In this document: positions 9,162 to 18,201 of the stretch, piece by piece | How positions within the stretch are numbered: the first letter of the stretch is position 1 | Layout of the letters: each line of letters opens with the position of its first letter | NCBI RefSeq assembly: GCF_003584645.1 | Contig: NZ_AP017928.1 | Span: forward strand, 2,766,395-2,830,394 | Reading direction: 5' to 3' | Source of the DNA: Methylocaldum marinum | GTDB lineage: Bacteria; Pseudomonadota; Gammaproteobacteria; Methylococcales; Methylococcaceae | Length of the DNA: 64,000 nucleotides | Translations under genes and position numbers: made by a program | Notes under the pieces: model-generated | Told to the model about the DNA's origin: nothing | What the model saw: only the letters and a program-made list of their open reading frames with translations | The model's database searches: none

Positions 9162-10643
9162 CTAGGACAGTAAATCCTCGACGTTCACGTCCACGAAGTC
9201 GGCTCGCACGAATTGATCGCGCAAGTGATAGGGAACCGTACAATCGAAGATTGTTTTGCAGGAAATGCCTTCAGCCGGAATCGACGGACTGAATTGCGGT
9301 GTCTGGGATGGATCCAGAGGATGACAGCGTACCCCGGGAATGAACACGGTGCTGACATCTCCCTGGTAACGAGTGGTCATGGCCCAAAGCACATCGTTGC
9401 TGTCGAAAATATTGACGTCCTCGTCCACCAGGATCACGTGCTTCAGTTCCGAGAATGCCGCAAAAGCAACCAGCGCGGCTTGTCGCTGCCGTCCTTCATC
9501 CCGAATCGACGATTTCCTGAATTGCAAAATCGCCAGATATTTTCCGCCGCCCGCAGAATGGGCGTATACATTCAGAAGCCGTCCCGGCATGCTCTTTTCT
9601 ACAAGCTGCAAAATGCTGGCTTCGGTGGGAATTCCAGCGAGGTTGACATGTTCTTCACCGGGGCCGACGATCGTCTGCAAGATAGGATTGTTTCGGTGTG
9701 TAACTGCCGTCACACGGATCACCGGCAGTTCGGCTTGCGCGTTGCCGAGGTAACCGGGAAATTCCGGCATGGCGTACCCTGTATTCGTGTTGATATCCTC
9801 GCGCATGCGCTCTCCGGGTAGAATCTCGCCTTCGATCACGATCTCCGCGTGTGCTATGGCCTTGGCGGCAACCGAGACGCAATCCACCAGCTCGATCGGA
9901 CGCTTTCGCAAACCGCCCGAGATCGTTAATTCATCGAATCCCAGCGGCGTAGTAGGAGGTTCAAAGCAGGCGCCAACGTATATTGCGGGATCCAGGCCCA
10001 TATTGATGGACACCGGCAGCGGTCGTCCGAGACGCTCGGCCTTCATACGGAACTGGTCGATATGACGCCCGGGGACGAAATAAACCGTCAGACGATCCGG
10101 CCCCTGGACACACAATCGGTGTATGGTGACATCTGCTTCCCCGGTCTCAGGATCTTCGGCCCGCAACAAGCCCATATTGAAATAGGGACCTGCGTCCAGC
10201 AGGGTATTGGTAGGCGCTGGTATCAGGGTCCGGATGTCCAGCGGCGCAAGATGCACATTTTCCTGGCAAGGCGCATGTGAGCCTGGGACGGTGACGGGAG
10301 CGATGGGGTGATTGAGCGCATCGAGCAGCGCGAAGGGCAGACTTTCGACAGAACTGTTCAACAACAATGCCGTTCTTTCCCTGCTCGCGAGTATCCCTAC
10401 CGCCACCCTCATGTCGTATCCCTTCACGTTCTCGAATATCATGGCCGGACCGATCCGGGTCGGCGGAACGACCGGCGTCCCGGCACCGATCTTGCGATAA
10501 ATGCCCGCCAATTCGCCGTGTGGATCCACCAGCTTCTTGGTGGTCAGCAATTGCCCGGGCTTGCTTGCGAGGAAAGCCAGCGCAGAACGCAAATCCTTGA
10601 TGTCATTGACTGACAATGTGTCAGTCGCTTCTTCTTTGAGCAT
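9162..10643 (-). CDS. UbiD-family decarboxylase
   Basis: This 493-residue enzyme belongs to the prenylated-FMN-dependent UbiD family, which reversibly decarboxylates aromatic or alpha,beta-unsaturated acids. Visible family segments are KGYDMRVAVGILASRERTALL, HRLCVQGPDRLTVYF, and the active-site region MPEFPGYLGNAQAELP with the conserved acidic residues, followed by VTAVTHRNNPILQ. The start was set at the ATG at 10643, preceded by GGAGAAGAAG; upstream in-frame sequence overlaps the VOC gene and looks non-coding. It overlaps that gene by 23 bases, so the two are co-transcribed. No UbiX prenyltransferase is in the window. The substrate is probably an aromatic acid but not determinable. Confidence 0.85.
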   Translation of the reverse strand: MLKEEATDTLSVNDIKDLRSALAFLASKPGQLLTTKKLVDPHGELAGIYRKIGAGTPVVPPTRIGPAMIFENVKGYDMRVAVGILASRERTALLLNSSVESLPFALLDALNHPIAPVTVPGSHAPCQENVHLAPLDIRTLIPAPTNTLLDAGPYFNMGLLRAEDPETGEADVTIHRLCVQGPDRLTVYFVPGRHIDQFRMKAERLGRPLPVSINMGLDPAIYVGACFEPPTTPLGFDELTISGGLRKRPIELVDCVSVAAKAIAHAEIVIEGEILPGERMREDINTNTGYAMPEFPGYLGNAQAELPVIRVTAVTHRNNPILQTIVGPGEEHVNLAGIPTEASILQLVEKSMPGRLLNVYAHSAGGGKYLAILQFRKSSIRDEGRQRQAALVAFAAFSELKHVILVDEDVNIFDSNDVLWAMTTRYQGDVSTVFIPGVRCHPLDPSQTPQFSPSIPAEGISCKTIFDCTVPYHLRDQFVRADFVDVNVEDLLS

Positions 10644-11106
10644 TTTTCTTCTTCTCCGTTTGGGAAGCCACGTCAAGCGGATACGGTTTATCCACCGAAT
10701 AGGGGTTGGGATCGCTCCCCCAGTGCTCCACCGGCATGTCCACACCCAACTCCACCACATGACCGTCCGGATCCAGGATATAAAATGCGCGCATCACCCT
10801 GTGATCCACGCCATCCGACACGGCGATCCCGGCGTCCAAACATTTCCGGTAAAGTTCCACAAGCGCAGCTTCATCGACGACGTTCAGGCAAAAATGGGCT
10901 AACCCGGTCTCACGCGAAGCGGGGACCGCCGCCCCCGTCCCCACCTGCATCAGTGCGAGATCATGATGATGAGCGCCAGCGGAATAAAACCGCATTCCGG
11001 GACGCTGTCCCACCAGCCTCAGATTCAGAATCTCCCGGTAGAACCGATCGGATGCCTCGAGGTCGCGCACCTTCAACACAATATGATTGATGCCGTGTAT
11101 CAGCAT
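10621..11106 (-). CDS. VOC-family (glyoxalase/extradiol dioxygenase-like) protein
   Basis: The 161-residue protein has one VOC unit: INHIVLKVRDLEASDRFY at the N-terminus, HHHDLALMQ, then LAHFCLNVVD and FYILDPDGHVVELGV, which supply the His, His, Glu metal-ligand pattern. Family members are glyoxalases, extradiol ring-cleaving dioxygenases or resistance proteins. Sitting between a UbiD decarboxylase and a membrane protein, an aromatic-ring role is a fair inference. The start at 11106 has the ribosome site GGAAGG; the in-frame ATG at 11148 lies inside the preceding gene. Confidence 0.75.
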   Translation of the reverse strand: MLIHGINHIVLKVRDLEASDRFYREILNLRLVGQRPGMRFYSAGAHHHDLALMQVGTGAAVPASRETGLAHFCLNVVDEAALVELYRKCLDAGIAVSDGVDHRVMRAFYILDPDGHVVELGVDMPVEHWGSDPNPYSVDKPYPLDVASQTEKKKNAQRRSD

Positions 11107-11134
11107 GGCCTTCCGTTTATCGCACGAACCTGAT

Positions 11135-12028
11135 TCAGTACCTGCCATAGCCGCTGTCTTCCGACATATCGAAAAGCACCGTAATTGCTATGGCGATCGC
11201 GACCGGCACCAACGCAGCCAGACCGGTCAGGACAGCTGCACGCTGTGTACTCAATCCCGGTTGTGATCGCTGCAAAAGGGAAACCGGCAGGTTGGCCCCC
11301 AAGGCGGCCAGAAGCAGCAAGCTGCTGCTCATCGACAGTTCGGAATAAAAATGGGCGACAAGTAACAAGCACCCCAAGGTCACCATCGCCACCGCCGTGC
11401 CTGCATGTCCCATCGGACACTGGACACGCAGACAATGCCACAGCAACCAGCCACTCAGCGCTGACGCCAGCGCAGCACCAAGTTGCCCCAGCAGTATGCT
11501 GCCCATTATGGTTGAGACGACGGCTACGCCGGCAGCCGCGGCGATAATCGTAACACCGCTCATGGCATTCCGCTGCGCCGACTGGTCGGCATGCGTCCAA
11601 AGCCCGAACCATATCACAGCGACTCCGGACACGGTAAACGTTGTGCGCATGAAATCGATCTGGCTCACGACTGGCCACAGCAGCAGACTGCTCATCGATA
11701 AAGCAAACACGCCCTGCAGACTTACGCGCACCCCCGGAGAAAAATTGCGGGCATCGTCGATGGAAAACACGATCAAGACCCCGAGCAGCAGAAGCGGTAT
11801 CCAGTCTAACACCTGCAATGGCGGAAACGCGAATCCACCGTAAATCGCCGCGTAGGCCGCCAAAAAGCCTGCCCCTACGGAAACCCCGCTCAGTATCTTC
11901 AAGTATTGCCGCGATGATTGAACCCCTCTTCCAATCCGGCCGATAGTCATGCCAATCAGCACGGTCATTATTGGAACGGCGATGGTTCGCAGCAGCATGG
12001 TTGCCAAGAACGAAGAAAATAGGCTCAT
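11135..12028 (-). CDS. Polytopic inner-membrane protein of unknown function
   Basis: The 297 residues form roughly ten hydrophobic segments with short loops and no soluble domain. I recognise no family motif; its size and density of transmembrane helices fit a small transporter. The ATG at 12028 is preceded by GGGGAG at good spacing; the alternative TTG at 12049 has no such site. It heads the operon with the VOC and UbiD genes, so uptake or export of an aromatic acid is a possible job, but this is only inference. Confidence 0.6.
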   Translation of the reverse strand: MSLFSSFLATMLLRTIAVPIMTVLIGMTIGRIGRGVQSSRQYLKILSGVSVGAGFLAAYAAIYGGFAFPPLQVLDWIPLLLLGVLIVFSIDDARNFSPGVRVSLQGVFALSMSSLLLWPVVSQIDFMRTTFTVSGVAVIWFGLWTHADQSAQRNAMSGVTIIAAAAGVAVVSTIMGSILLGQLGAALASALSGWLLWHCLRVQCPMGHAGTAVAMVTLGCLLLVAHFYSELSMSSSLLLLAALGANLPVSLLQRSQPGLSTQRAAVLTGLAALVPVAIAIAITVLFDMSEDSGYGRY

Positions 12029-12054
12029 TACCGTCTCCCCGCTAGACAACTTGT

Positions 12055-12076
12055 GCCGGCGGCTAGTGCCGCCGGC
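12055..12076 (-). terminator. Strong GC hairpin after yceI
   Basis: GCCGGCGGC at 12055-12063 and GCCGCCGGC at 12068-12076 form a perfect 9-bp stem with loop TAGT, between the yceI-like stop and the next gene in the same direction. No T-run follows, so it may be an attenuator or mRNA end stabiliser rather than a full terminator. Confidence 0.45.
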
Positions 12077-12089
12077 ATGCGTGTTCCCT

Positions 12090-12725
12090 TTATTTGCGCT
12101 TGCCTTCGATATTCACCTGTACCTGTATCGTGTCGCTGATGCCGTTCAACATGTATTTCATGCCGAAATCACTGCGCTTGATCGTAGTAGTGGCGACATA
12201 GCCGGAGCGGTAGCCGCCCCAGGGATCCGACCCGGCACCGACGTGGCGCAGGTCGAAGGTGACGGGTTTTGTCACTCCGTGCAGCACCAAGTTACCGGTC
12301 AGTAGCCCAGTCTTCTTGTCTTGCCACTCCAATTTGGTGCCTGTGAACGACATGGTCGGAAACTGCTTGGCATTGAAGAAATCCGGCCCCAACAAATCCT
12401 TATCGCGCTGCTTGTGGTTGGTGTCGAGACTTTTCAGCGGAACTTCCACCGATACCTTGGTTTGTTCTGGACTAGCGGGATCCAGGCTGAAGCTGCCGCT
12501 GATGGCGTTGAAGCGGCCTTCCATCTCACTTACGCCCAAATGACCCACCGTAAAGCGCACTGACGAGTGCTCAGGGTCGATTTGATAGGTGCCGGCCGGG
12601 CTGTCCGTTTGCTCCTTGTAGGCATCTTCGGCGGCGACCGGCCCGGTATGCAAGAAAAAAGCGGCGATTAAAGAAAGACTACAGGCTGACCGGGATTTGC
12701 GCGACGTGTAAACAGGATTGTTCAT
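12090..12725 (-). CDS. YceI-family periplasmic lipid-binding protein
   Basis: The 211-residue protein has a Sec signal (AAFFLHTGPVAA) and the YceI lipocalin-like domain: GTYQIDPEHSSVRFTVGHLGVSEMEGRF at its start and KPVTFDLRHVG in the middle, ending IQVQVNIEGK. YceI proteins form a beta barrel that binds isoprenoid-like ligands such as polyprenols or quinones. The start at 12725 has a perfect AAGGAG ribosome site; the longer open frame upstream is ignored. A MarR-type regulator gene lies immediately upstream in the same direction, with a repeated motif between them that may be its operator. Confidence 0.88.
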   Translation of the reverse strand: MNNPVYTSRKSRSACSLSLIAAFFLHTGPVAAEDAYKEQTDSPAGTYQIDPEHSSVRFTVGHLGVSEMEGRFNAISGSFSLDPASPEQTKVSVEVPLKSLDTNHKQRDKDLLGPDFFNAKQFPTMSFTGTKLEWQDKKTGLLTGNLVLHGVTKPVTFDLRHVGAGSDPWGGYRSGYVATTTIKRSDFGMKYMLNGISDTIQVQVNIEGKRK

Positions 12726-12892
12726 GATGATCTCCTTCCGAGTTTTCAAAAGCTGATTGATGTAACGAGGTCGGAACCGCGGATTCAGATTGACTACAAA
12801 AGCGTATCGACTCTGGACGCTGACCTTCATAGGCAACGCGCTGCAGGATCGGGCTGAATTTACGGTCATGTTGTACCGACAGGCACACAAAT

Positions 12893-12915
12893 GTCCTAAC
12901 CATAATAGTCCTAAC
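12893..12915. promoter_or_regulatory. Tandem GTCCTAAC repeats, possible MarR operator
   Basis: GTCCTAAC occurs at 12893-12900 and again at 12908-12915, 15 bases apart, between the MarR gene and yceI. The spacing and the location just downstream of marR and upstream of yceI suggest a regulator binding site, but the motif is a direct rather than an inverted repeat. Confidence 0.4.
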
Positions 12916-12940
12916 ACAAACTATTTGCATAAAAATTATT

Positions 12941-13417
12941 TCAGAAGAGCTCCCGCAAGCGCGCCAAAACCATCTCAGTCTGCTCCAGTTCCCGCTCGCT
13001 GAGCTGACCGAAGCGTTTCTTGAGATAGGCCATGTGCGCCGGAAACACCTCTTCGAAAACCCGCTCGCCTTCAGGGGTCAGGACGGCAATAAAACTCCTT
13101 CGGTTTGCGGCGGGCACTACGCGCTGAAGCAAGCCTTTTTGCTCCAGCCGATCTACGATACCGGTTAGGGTTCCCTTGGTAATGAGCGTTTTTTCCGCCA
13201 GCTTGTGAAGCGGCATTCCCGTCGTGTTTCCCAGCGTGCTGATGACGTCGAACTGGGGGGGCGTGAGCCCCATTTTCCGGACGTGCTCCGCAGAGTAAGC
13301 GGCAAATGCCTGGTATGCCCGAACCAATTCGCGCATGGCCGGAATGAAAGCTTCCTTCGCCGCTTCATCGGTTGGAGATCCCGGGTTCGCCGCATTACCG
13401 TTCATGAGATCCACCAT
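12941..13417 (-). CDS. MarR-family transcriptional regulator
   Basis: This 158-residue winged-helix repressor has the typical MarR core: LTPPQFDVISTLGNTTGMPLHKLA, then ITKGTLTGIVDRLEQKGLLQRV (recognition helix) and NRRSFIAVLTPEGERVFEE (wing). It probably controls the yceI gene just downstream and possibly itself. The next ATG at 13405 has a better ribosome site (GGTGGA) and would make a 154-residue protein; I could not decide between them. The effector is unknown. Confidence 0.85.
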   Translation of the reverse strand: MVDLMNGNAANPGSPTDEAAKEAFIPAMRELVRAYQAFAAYSAEHVRKMGLTPPQFDVISTLGNTTGMPLHKLAEKTLITKGTLTGIVDRLEQKGLLQRVVPAANRRSFIAVLTPEGERVFEEVFPAHMAYLKKRFGQLSERELEQTEMVLARLRELF

Positions 13418-13534
13418 CCTGTTTTGGTAGAGGCGTGCGCGCCTGAGCCGGTTCCCAAGCTCGCAGGCCCATACAATTTTGACCGCATTCGGGGGTCGTT
13501 CGGCCGGGCCGCCAACGGATCATCCCGTCGAAGG

Positions 13535-15247
13535 TCACGACGGATAAGGAAACCCTTTGGCCAAAAGGTCACTGAGGACCAGGTCGTGGCCGTAGATATC
13601 GTTGTAGAAGCTTACGCTGCCCGACTCGTCCGCCAACACCGTCGAATAGAAGATGTAAACCGGCACGGCCTGCTTTAAGGTAACGGTTCTCGGCCTAGTG
13701 CCATTCATGAGTGATTCGATCCGTTCCCGGGTCCATTCGCCCTGATCGGCGAGGATGAATTGCGCAAGACCCACCGGATCTTCCACTCGGATACAGCCAT
13801 GGCTGAAATCGCGCCTGGCTTTTTTGAACAATCCCTTCGACGGCGTACTGTGAAGATAAATGTTGTTGTGGTTGGGAAACGCAAACTTGACCAAACCCAG
13901 TGCATTTTTGGGGCCCGGTTTTTGCCGCAATTTGAGAGCACCGGTCGATAACATCTCGACGTTTCTGAAGTTCGGCTCATAAACGGGTGCGCTGGGCGAG
14001 AAATTTGCCACAATCTCCAGATTATGCTTCGCCAAGTACCCGGGATTGCGGAGAATCTGCGGCAACATCTCCTTGACCGTGATCCGATACGGCAGATTCC
14101 AGTAGGGCCGAAAGATGATGTATGTCATATCGGAGTGGAACACGGGCGTATGGCGTCCGTTGACGGACTCTCCGACGATAACGTTCATCTGCAGATCGGA
14201 TTGACCGAAAGCCGCCCCGTTCCTAAAGCCAAAAAGCTGGAATGATGGAATGTTGACGACCAGATAGTCGCCGGGAATCCGTTCCGGCAACCAGCGGAGC
14301 CGCTCCAATCCGAGCTGGATTTGGCGAAGCCTATCCGCAAGCGGAAAATTAAGCTGAGCCAGCGAATTCTTTCCGATAATACCATCGGTCGCCAGCCCGT
14401 GGCGCTGCTGAAACTGCTTGACCGCTTTCGCTAATTCGGGTTCATAGATCGGGGAGTCCACCGTGGCCGGGTCGATTTCCGCCAAATCCCCGAGAGCGTG
14501 CAATAAGTGCCTAAGACGTGGTACGTCCTTATGGCGATCTCCCGGCCTGAATCTCGCCGGAAACGAGAACCGAACGGAATCGATTTCCTTTGCCAGCCGC
14601 TGATAGCGGGGCAGTGCCGCCTTCAGCCGCTCATAGATCGGAAACTTGGGTTCCAAAGCATTGATGATCGAATCCGGGTTCTCGCTCTGTGCCGCCTTCT
14701 GAACCAAGTTCGGCAAGTCAACTCGCTTGGGCTCTACGCTGAGTCCGTAATCGACATTATTAGGGTTGATACGTCCCATATAAAGATTCGATACATAACG
14801 CATCGTCGCGAGACTCAGAGCCACATCGAAGAAAGCGATTTCCCGCGGATTCGCGACTGTCCCCTCAAATTCACCGAGCCATTGATTCAAAAGCTCGGCA
14901 TCGTAATCCGCAGCGTTCAAGCCTCTGTTATCCGCGTCCTCCAAGCTCGCCACCAATATTCGCGCCTGCCGAGTGGGCTTTCCATCATTCAGCCATAATG
15001 GGATGAGGCCATTCTGAAGATACAACTGCTCCATCTGTGCCTGATAATCGGGGAACTTGCCCCATCGCAACCTGGGGTGCGCAGCTTCCTTGATGAGACT
15101 TTGAATATGGATGGCCGGCGTATCCGGGATGAACTCCTGAGCCTCGCCATCGGCCAGAACGACAGCCACGGCTCCGAAACCGAACGCTAAAGCAGCGAGA
15201 GTACGCTGAAGAAAAATCCCGAAGAATGGATAAACTCTGGTCATCAC
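13535..15247 (-). CDS. L,D-transpeptidase (YcbB/LdtD type)
   Basis: This is a 570-residue periplasmic murein cross-linking enzyme. Order of parts: an N-terminal hydrophobic export segment, a scaffold domain with NGLIPLWLNDGKPTRQA, a peptidoglycan-binding domain (AVKQFQQRHGLATDGIIG) near residues 265-300, and a YkuD catalytic domain ending with the motif HSTPSKGLF followed by DFSHGCIRVEDP, where Cys is the nucleophile. Family members make 3-3 cross-links in peptidoglycan and are insensitive to most beta-lactams. It is divergent from the Rrf2/suf operon. The two adjacent ATG codons at its start make the exact N-terminus uncertain by one residue. Confidence 0.93.
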   Translation of the reverse strand: MMTRVYPFFGIFLQRTLAALAFGFGAVAVVLADGEAQEFIPDTPAIHIQSLIKEAAHPRLRWGKFPDYQAQMEQLYLQNGLIPLWLNDGKPTRQARILVASLEDADNRGLNAADYDAELLNQWLGEFEGTVANPREIAFFDVALSLATMRYVSNLYMGRINPNNVDYGLSVEPKRVDLPNLVQKAAQSENPDSIINALEPKFPIYERLKAALPRYQRLAKEIDSVRFSFPARFRPGDRHKDVPRLRHLLHALGDLAEIDPATVDSPIYEPELAKAVKQFQQRHGLATDGIIGKNSLAQLNFPLADRLRQIQLGLERLRWLPERIPGDYLVVNIPSFQLFGFRNGAAFGQSDLQMNVIVGESVNGRHTPVFHSDMTYIIFRPYWNLPYRITVKEMLPQILRNPGYLAKHNLEIVANFSPSAPVYEPNFRNVEMLSTGALKLRQKPGPKNALGLVKFAFPNHNNIYLHSTPSKGLFKKARRDFSHGCIRVEDPVGLAQFILADQGEWTRERIESLMNGTRPRTVTLKQAVPVYIFYSTVLADESGSVSFYNDIYGHDLVLSDLLAKGFPYPS

Positions 15248-15434
15248 GTATTTTCCTTAATTGGCAACAAAACTGTCTTTGCAGCGCTATTCGGTGCGAT
15301 TGCGTAACAGTATAGCGCCGAACGATTGTTCCCTGAGACACGCGAATCGCTCAACCACACTTAGATCATGCTTGCAGCCTCAAAAATATCGATCAAACCC
15401 AAGAATAGCCTACTTCTTTACTTGGGATTTATAT

Positions 15435-15451
15435 AGGACTAAAATGGTCCT
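15435..15451. promoter_or_regulatory. Rrf2/IscR-like operator upstream of the SUF regulator
   Basis: AGGACTAAAATGGTCCT has outer arms AGGAC/GTCCT and a centre GACTAAAATGGTC that matches the core of the known type 1 IscR site (GACT, A/T-rich, GTC). It lies 20 bases upstream of the regulator's ATG, the right position for autorepression of the regulator and the suf operon. Confidence 0.65.
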
Positions 15452-15470
15452 CAATTACACAGGTAGCTTC

Positions 15471-15932
15471 ATGCTTCGCATCAGCAAATTAACCGATTAC
15501 GCCATCATTGTTCTGGGACATATGGCCAGAGAACCTGAACGCACATATGCCGCGACCGATTTGGCCGACTCGACGGGAGTCGCAATACCGACAGTGAGCA
15601 AGATTCTAAAGATTTTGACCAAAGCCGACATTCTTAAATCCACACGCGGCGCCAAGGGCGGCTATCAGCTGACCCGACCGCCGGCCAAAACCAGCGTGGC
15701 GACCATCATTTACGCCCTCGAAGGGCCGATTGCCCTAACGGAATGCGGACTCGAACATGATCAATGCCAGCAGTCCTCGTCGTGCCAGATTCGGGGCAAC
15801 TGGGGTGTCATCAACCGGGCGATCCGAACCGCTCTCGAATCCGTCAGCCTGGCCGACATGGTCATGCCCTTGACGAAAGCGCCCGAGGAAATCCGTATCC
15901 CGGTCAGCACCCTTCACTATCAGCCGAGATAA
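15471..15932 (+). CDS. Rrf2-family SUF operon regulator
   Basis: The 153-residue winged-helix regulator has ISKLTDYAIIVLGHMA and ATDLADSTGVAIPTVSKILKIL as the DNA-binding part, and three cysteines (ECGLEHDQC...SSSC) that can hold an Fe-S cluster. It fits the SUF-specific Rrf2 group seen in proteobacteria without IscR control. It stands 18 bases upstream of sufB and carries a palindromic operator in front. The start was set at 15471, where the Rrf2 consensus begins; a longer frame upstream lacks similarity. Likely Fe-S-sensing repressor of the operon. Confidence 0.9.
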   Translation: MLRISKLTDYAIIVLGHMAREPERTYAATDLADSTGVAIPTVSKILKILTKADILKSTRGAKGGYQLTRPPAKTSVATIIYALEGPIALTECGLEHDQCQQSSSCQIRGNWGVINRAIRTALESVSLADMVMPLTKAPEEIRIPVSTLHYQPR

Positions 15933-15950
15933 AGACGCGGAGTAAACGTC

Positions 15951-17396
15951 ATGTCTGCGACAGCGAAAACCCTCGATAAACTCATCAAGAAGGACTATAC
16001 GCCCGGTTTCGTCACCGATCTGGAGGCGGACACCCTGCCGCCCGGCCTCAACGAGGACGTGATACGCGCCATCTCGGCCAGGAAGAACGAACCGGAGTTC
16101 ATGCTCGAATGGCGGCTGGAAGCCTTTCGCCACTGGCTTAAGATGAAGGAACCGAAGTGGGCTTTCGTCCACTATGGTCCCATCGATTATCAGGCCGTGA
16201 GCTACTATTCGGCGCCGAAGACTCAGGAACAGCCGAAGAGCTTGGACGAGGTGGATCCGAAACTGCTGGAAACCTACAACAAGCTCGGCATCCCACTTTA
16301 CGAGCAGGAACGGCTGGCCGGCGTCGCCATCGACGCCGTGTTCGACAGCGTATCGGTAGCGACCACCTTCAAGGAGAAGCTGGCGTCGGCCGGAGTGATC
16401 TTCTGTTCCATGTCGGAAGCGATCCAGAATCATCCCGACCTGGTGCGCCAGTACCTCGGCAGCGTCGTACCACCCGGCGACAATTTCTTCGCGGCGCTCA
16501 ATTCGGCGGTATTCTCGGACGGCTCCTTTGTCTACATCCCGAAAGGCGTGCGCTGCCCGATGGAACTGTCCACCTATTTCCGCATCAACGCCGCCAAGAC
16601 GGGCCAGTTCGAACGCACCCTCATCATTGCCGAAGAAAGTTCTTACGTCAGCTATCTCGAAGGCTGCACCGCCCCGATGCGGGATGAGAACCAGCTCCAC
16701 GCCGCGGTGGTGGAATTGGTGGCCCTCGACAACGCCGAGATCAAATATTCGACCGTGCAGAACTGGTATCCGGGCGATGAGGAAGGCCGGGGCGGCATCT
16801 ACAACTTCGTCACCAAGCGGGGCGATTGCCGGGGCCGCAAATCCAAGATTTCCTGGACCCAGGTGGAAACGGGATCGGCCATCACCTGGAAATACCCGAG
16901 TTGCATCCTGCGCGGAGACGAGTCGGTCGGCGAATTCTACTCGGTGGCGGTGACCAATCATTGCCAGCAGGCGGATACCGGCACCAAGATGATCCACCTC
17001 GGCAAGGACACCAAGAGCACTATCATTTCCAAGGGAATTTCCGCCGGCCGCGCCCAGAACAGCTATCGCGGCCTGGTGAAAATCCTGAAATCGGCCGAGA
17101 ACGCACGCAATTACACCCAGTGCGACTCGCTGCTGATCGGCGATCGCTGCGGCGCGCATACCTTCCCCTACATCGAGGTCAAGCAGCCCACGGCGCAGGT
17201 GGAACACGAAGCCACCACATCCAAGATCAGCGAGGACCAGCTGTTCTTCTGCATGCAGCGCGGCCTGTCCGCCGAGGATGCCGTCTCGATGATCGTGAAC
17301 GGCTTCTGCAAGCAGGTGTTCAAGGAATTGCCCATGGAATTCGCCGTGGAAGCCCAGGCACTCTTGGGAATCAGTTTGGAAGGCAGCGTAGGCTAG
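15951..17396 (+). CDS. sufB: Fe-S cluster scaffold protein SufB
   Basis: This 481-residue cytosolic protein is the core scaffold of the SUF Fe-S assembly machine and works with SufC and SufD. Its beta-helix core includes [35 protein letters not shown] and the C-terminal [19 protein letters not shown]. Length and sequence match SufB closely, so the call is firm. The operon order B-C-D-S-U with an Rrf2 regulator in front is a common bacterial arrangement. Confidence 0.97.
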   Translation: MSATAKTLDKLIKKDYTPGFVTDLEADTLPPGLNEDVIRAISARKNEPEFMLEWRLEAFRHWLKMKEPKWAFVHYGPIDYQAVSYYSAPKTQEQPKSLDEVDPKLLETYNKLGIPLYEQERLAGVAIDAVFDSVSVATTFKEKLASAGVIFCSMSEAIQNHPDLVRQYLGSVVPPGDNFFAALNSAVFSDGSFVYIPKGVRCPMELSTYFRINAAKTGQFERTLIIAEESSYVSYLEGCTAPMRDENQLHAAVVELVALDNAEIKYSTVQNWYPGDEEGRGGIYNFVTKRGDCRGRKSKISWTQVETGSAITWKYPSCILRGDESVGEFYSVAVTNHCQQADTGTKMIHLGKDTKSTIISKGISAGRAQNSYRGLVKILKSAENARNYTQCDSLLIGDRCGAHTFPYIEVKQPTAQVEHEATTSKISEDQLFFCMQRGLSAEDAVSMIVNGFCKQVFKELPMEFAVEAQALLGISLEGSVG

Positions 17397-17441
17397 TATC
17401 CCGGCCGGCCAATTCAACAGACAAATCTAGGTAAGTCAGTC

Positions 17442-18200
17442 ATGCTCAAGATCGAGAATCTCCACGTCCGGGTCGACGACAAGCCCATCCTCAAGGGCAT
17501 CACCCTGGACATCAAACCCGGCGAGGTTCACGCCATCATGGGACCAAACGGCTCCGGCAAAAGCACCTTGTCGCACGTGCTCGCCGGCCGCGCGGGTTAT
17601 GAAATCACCGCAGGAACCGTGAGCTACCTTGGCCGGAATCTTCTGGAGATGAAACCCGAAGAGCGCGCCCGGGAAGGCGTTTTTCTCGCCTTTCAATATC
17701 CGGTGGAAATCGCCGGCGTCAGCAATATTTATCTCTTGAAAGCCGCCCTGAACGCCATCCGCAAACATCGGGGCCTGAGCGAAGTCGACGCGATGGATTT
17801 TCTGAAACTGGTCAAGGAGAAGATCAAGGCCGTGAACCTGGATGAACAATTCCTGTACCGCGGCGTCAACGAAGGCTTCTCCGGCGGGGAAAAGAAGCGC
17901 AACGAAATCCTCCAGATGGCGGTACTCGAACCGAGCCTGTGCATTCTCGACGAAACCGACTCCGGGCTCGACATCGACGCGCTCAGGCTAGTGGCGGAAG
18001 GCGTGAATTCCCTGCGTACGCCGAACCGCTCCTTCATCCTGGTCACCCATTACCAGCGCCTGCTCAACTACATCAAGCCGGACTATGTTCATGTGCTTGC
18101 GCACGGCCGAATCGCCAAATCGGGCGACGCCGGCCTGGCACTGGAACTGGAAAAGAAAGGCTACGGCTGGGTTGATCAACTGACATCCGCGGGTGCCTGA
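17442..18200 (+). CDS. sufC: SUF system ATPase
   Basis: This 252-residue ABC-type ATPase powers conformational changes in the SufBCD scaffold. It shows Walker [10 protein letters not shown], the SufC-type signature [10 protein letters not shown], and Walker [13 protein letters not shown], all with typical SufC spacing. It is preceded by sufB at 45 bases and followed by sufD, whose start is 1 base after the sufC stop codon. Confidence 0.97.
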   Translation: MLKIENLHVRVDDKPILKGITLDIKPGEVHAIMGPNGSGKSTLSHVLAGRAGYEITAGTVSYLGRNLLEMKPEERAREGVFLAFQYPVEIAGVSNIYLLKAALNAIRKHRGLSEVDAMDFLKLVKEKIKAVNLDEQFLYRGVNEGFSGGEKKRNEILQMAVLEPSLCILDETDSGLDIDALRLVAEGVNSLRTPNRSFILVTHYQRLLNYIKPDYVHVLAHGRIAKSGDAGLALELEKKGYGWVDQLTSAGA

Positions 18201-18201
18201 T

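Noticed and set aside
15735..17417. A 560-residue frame opposite sufB
   Set aside because: Antisense shadow of sufB; residues show no family pattern.
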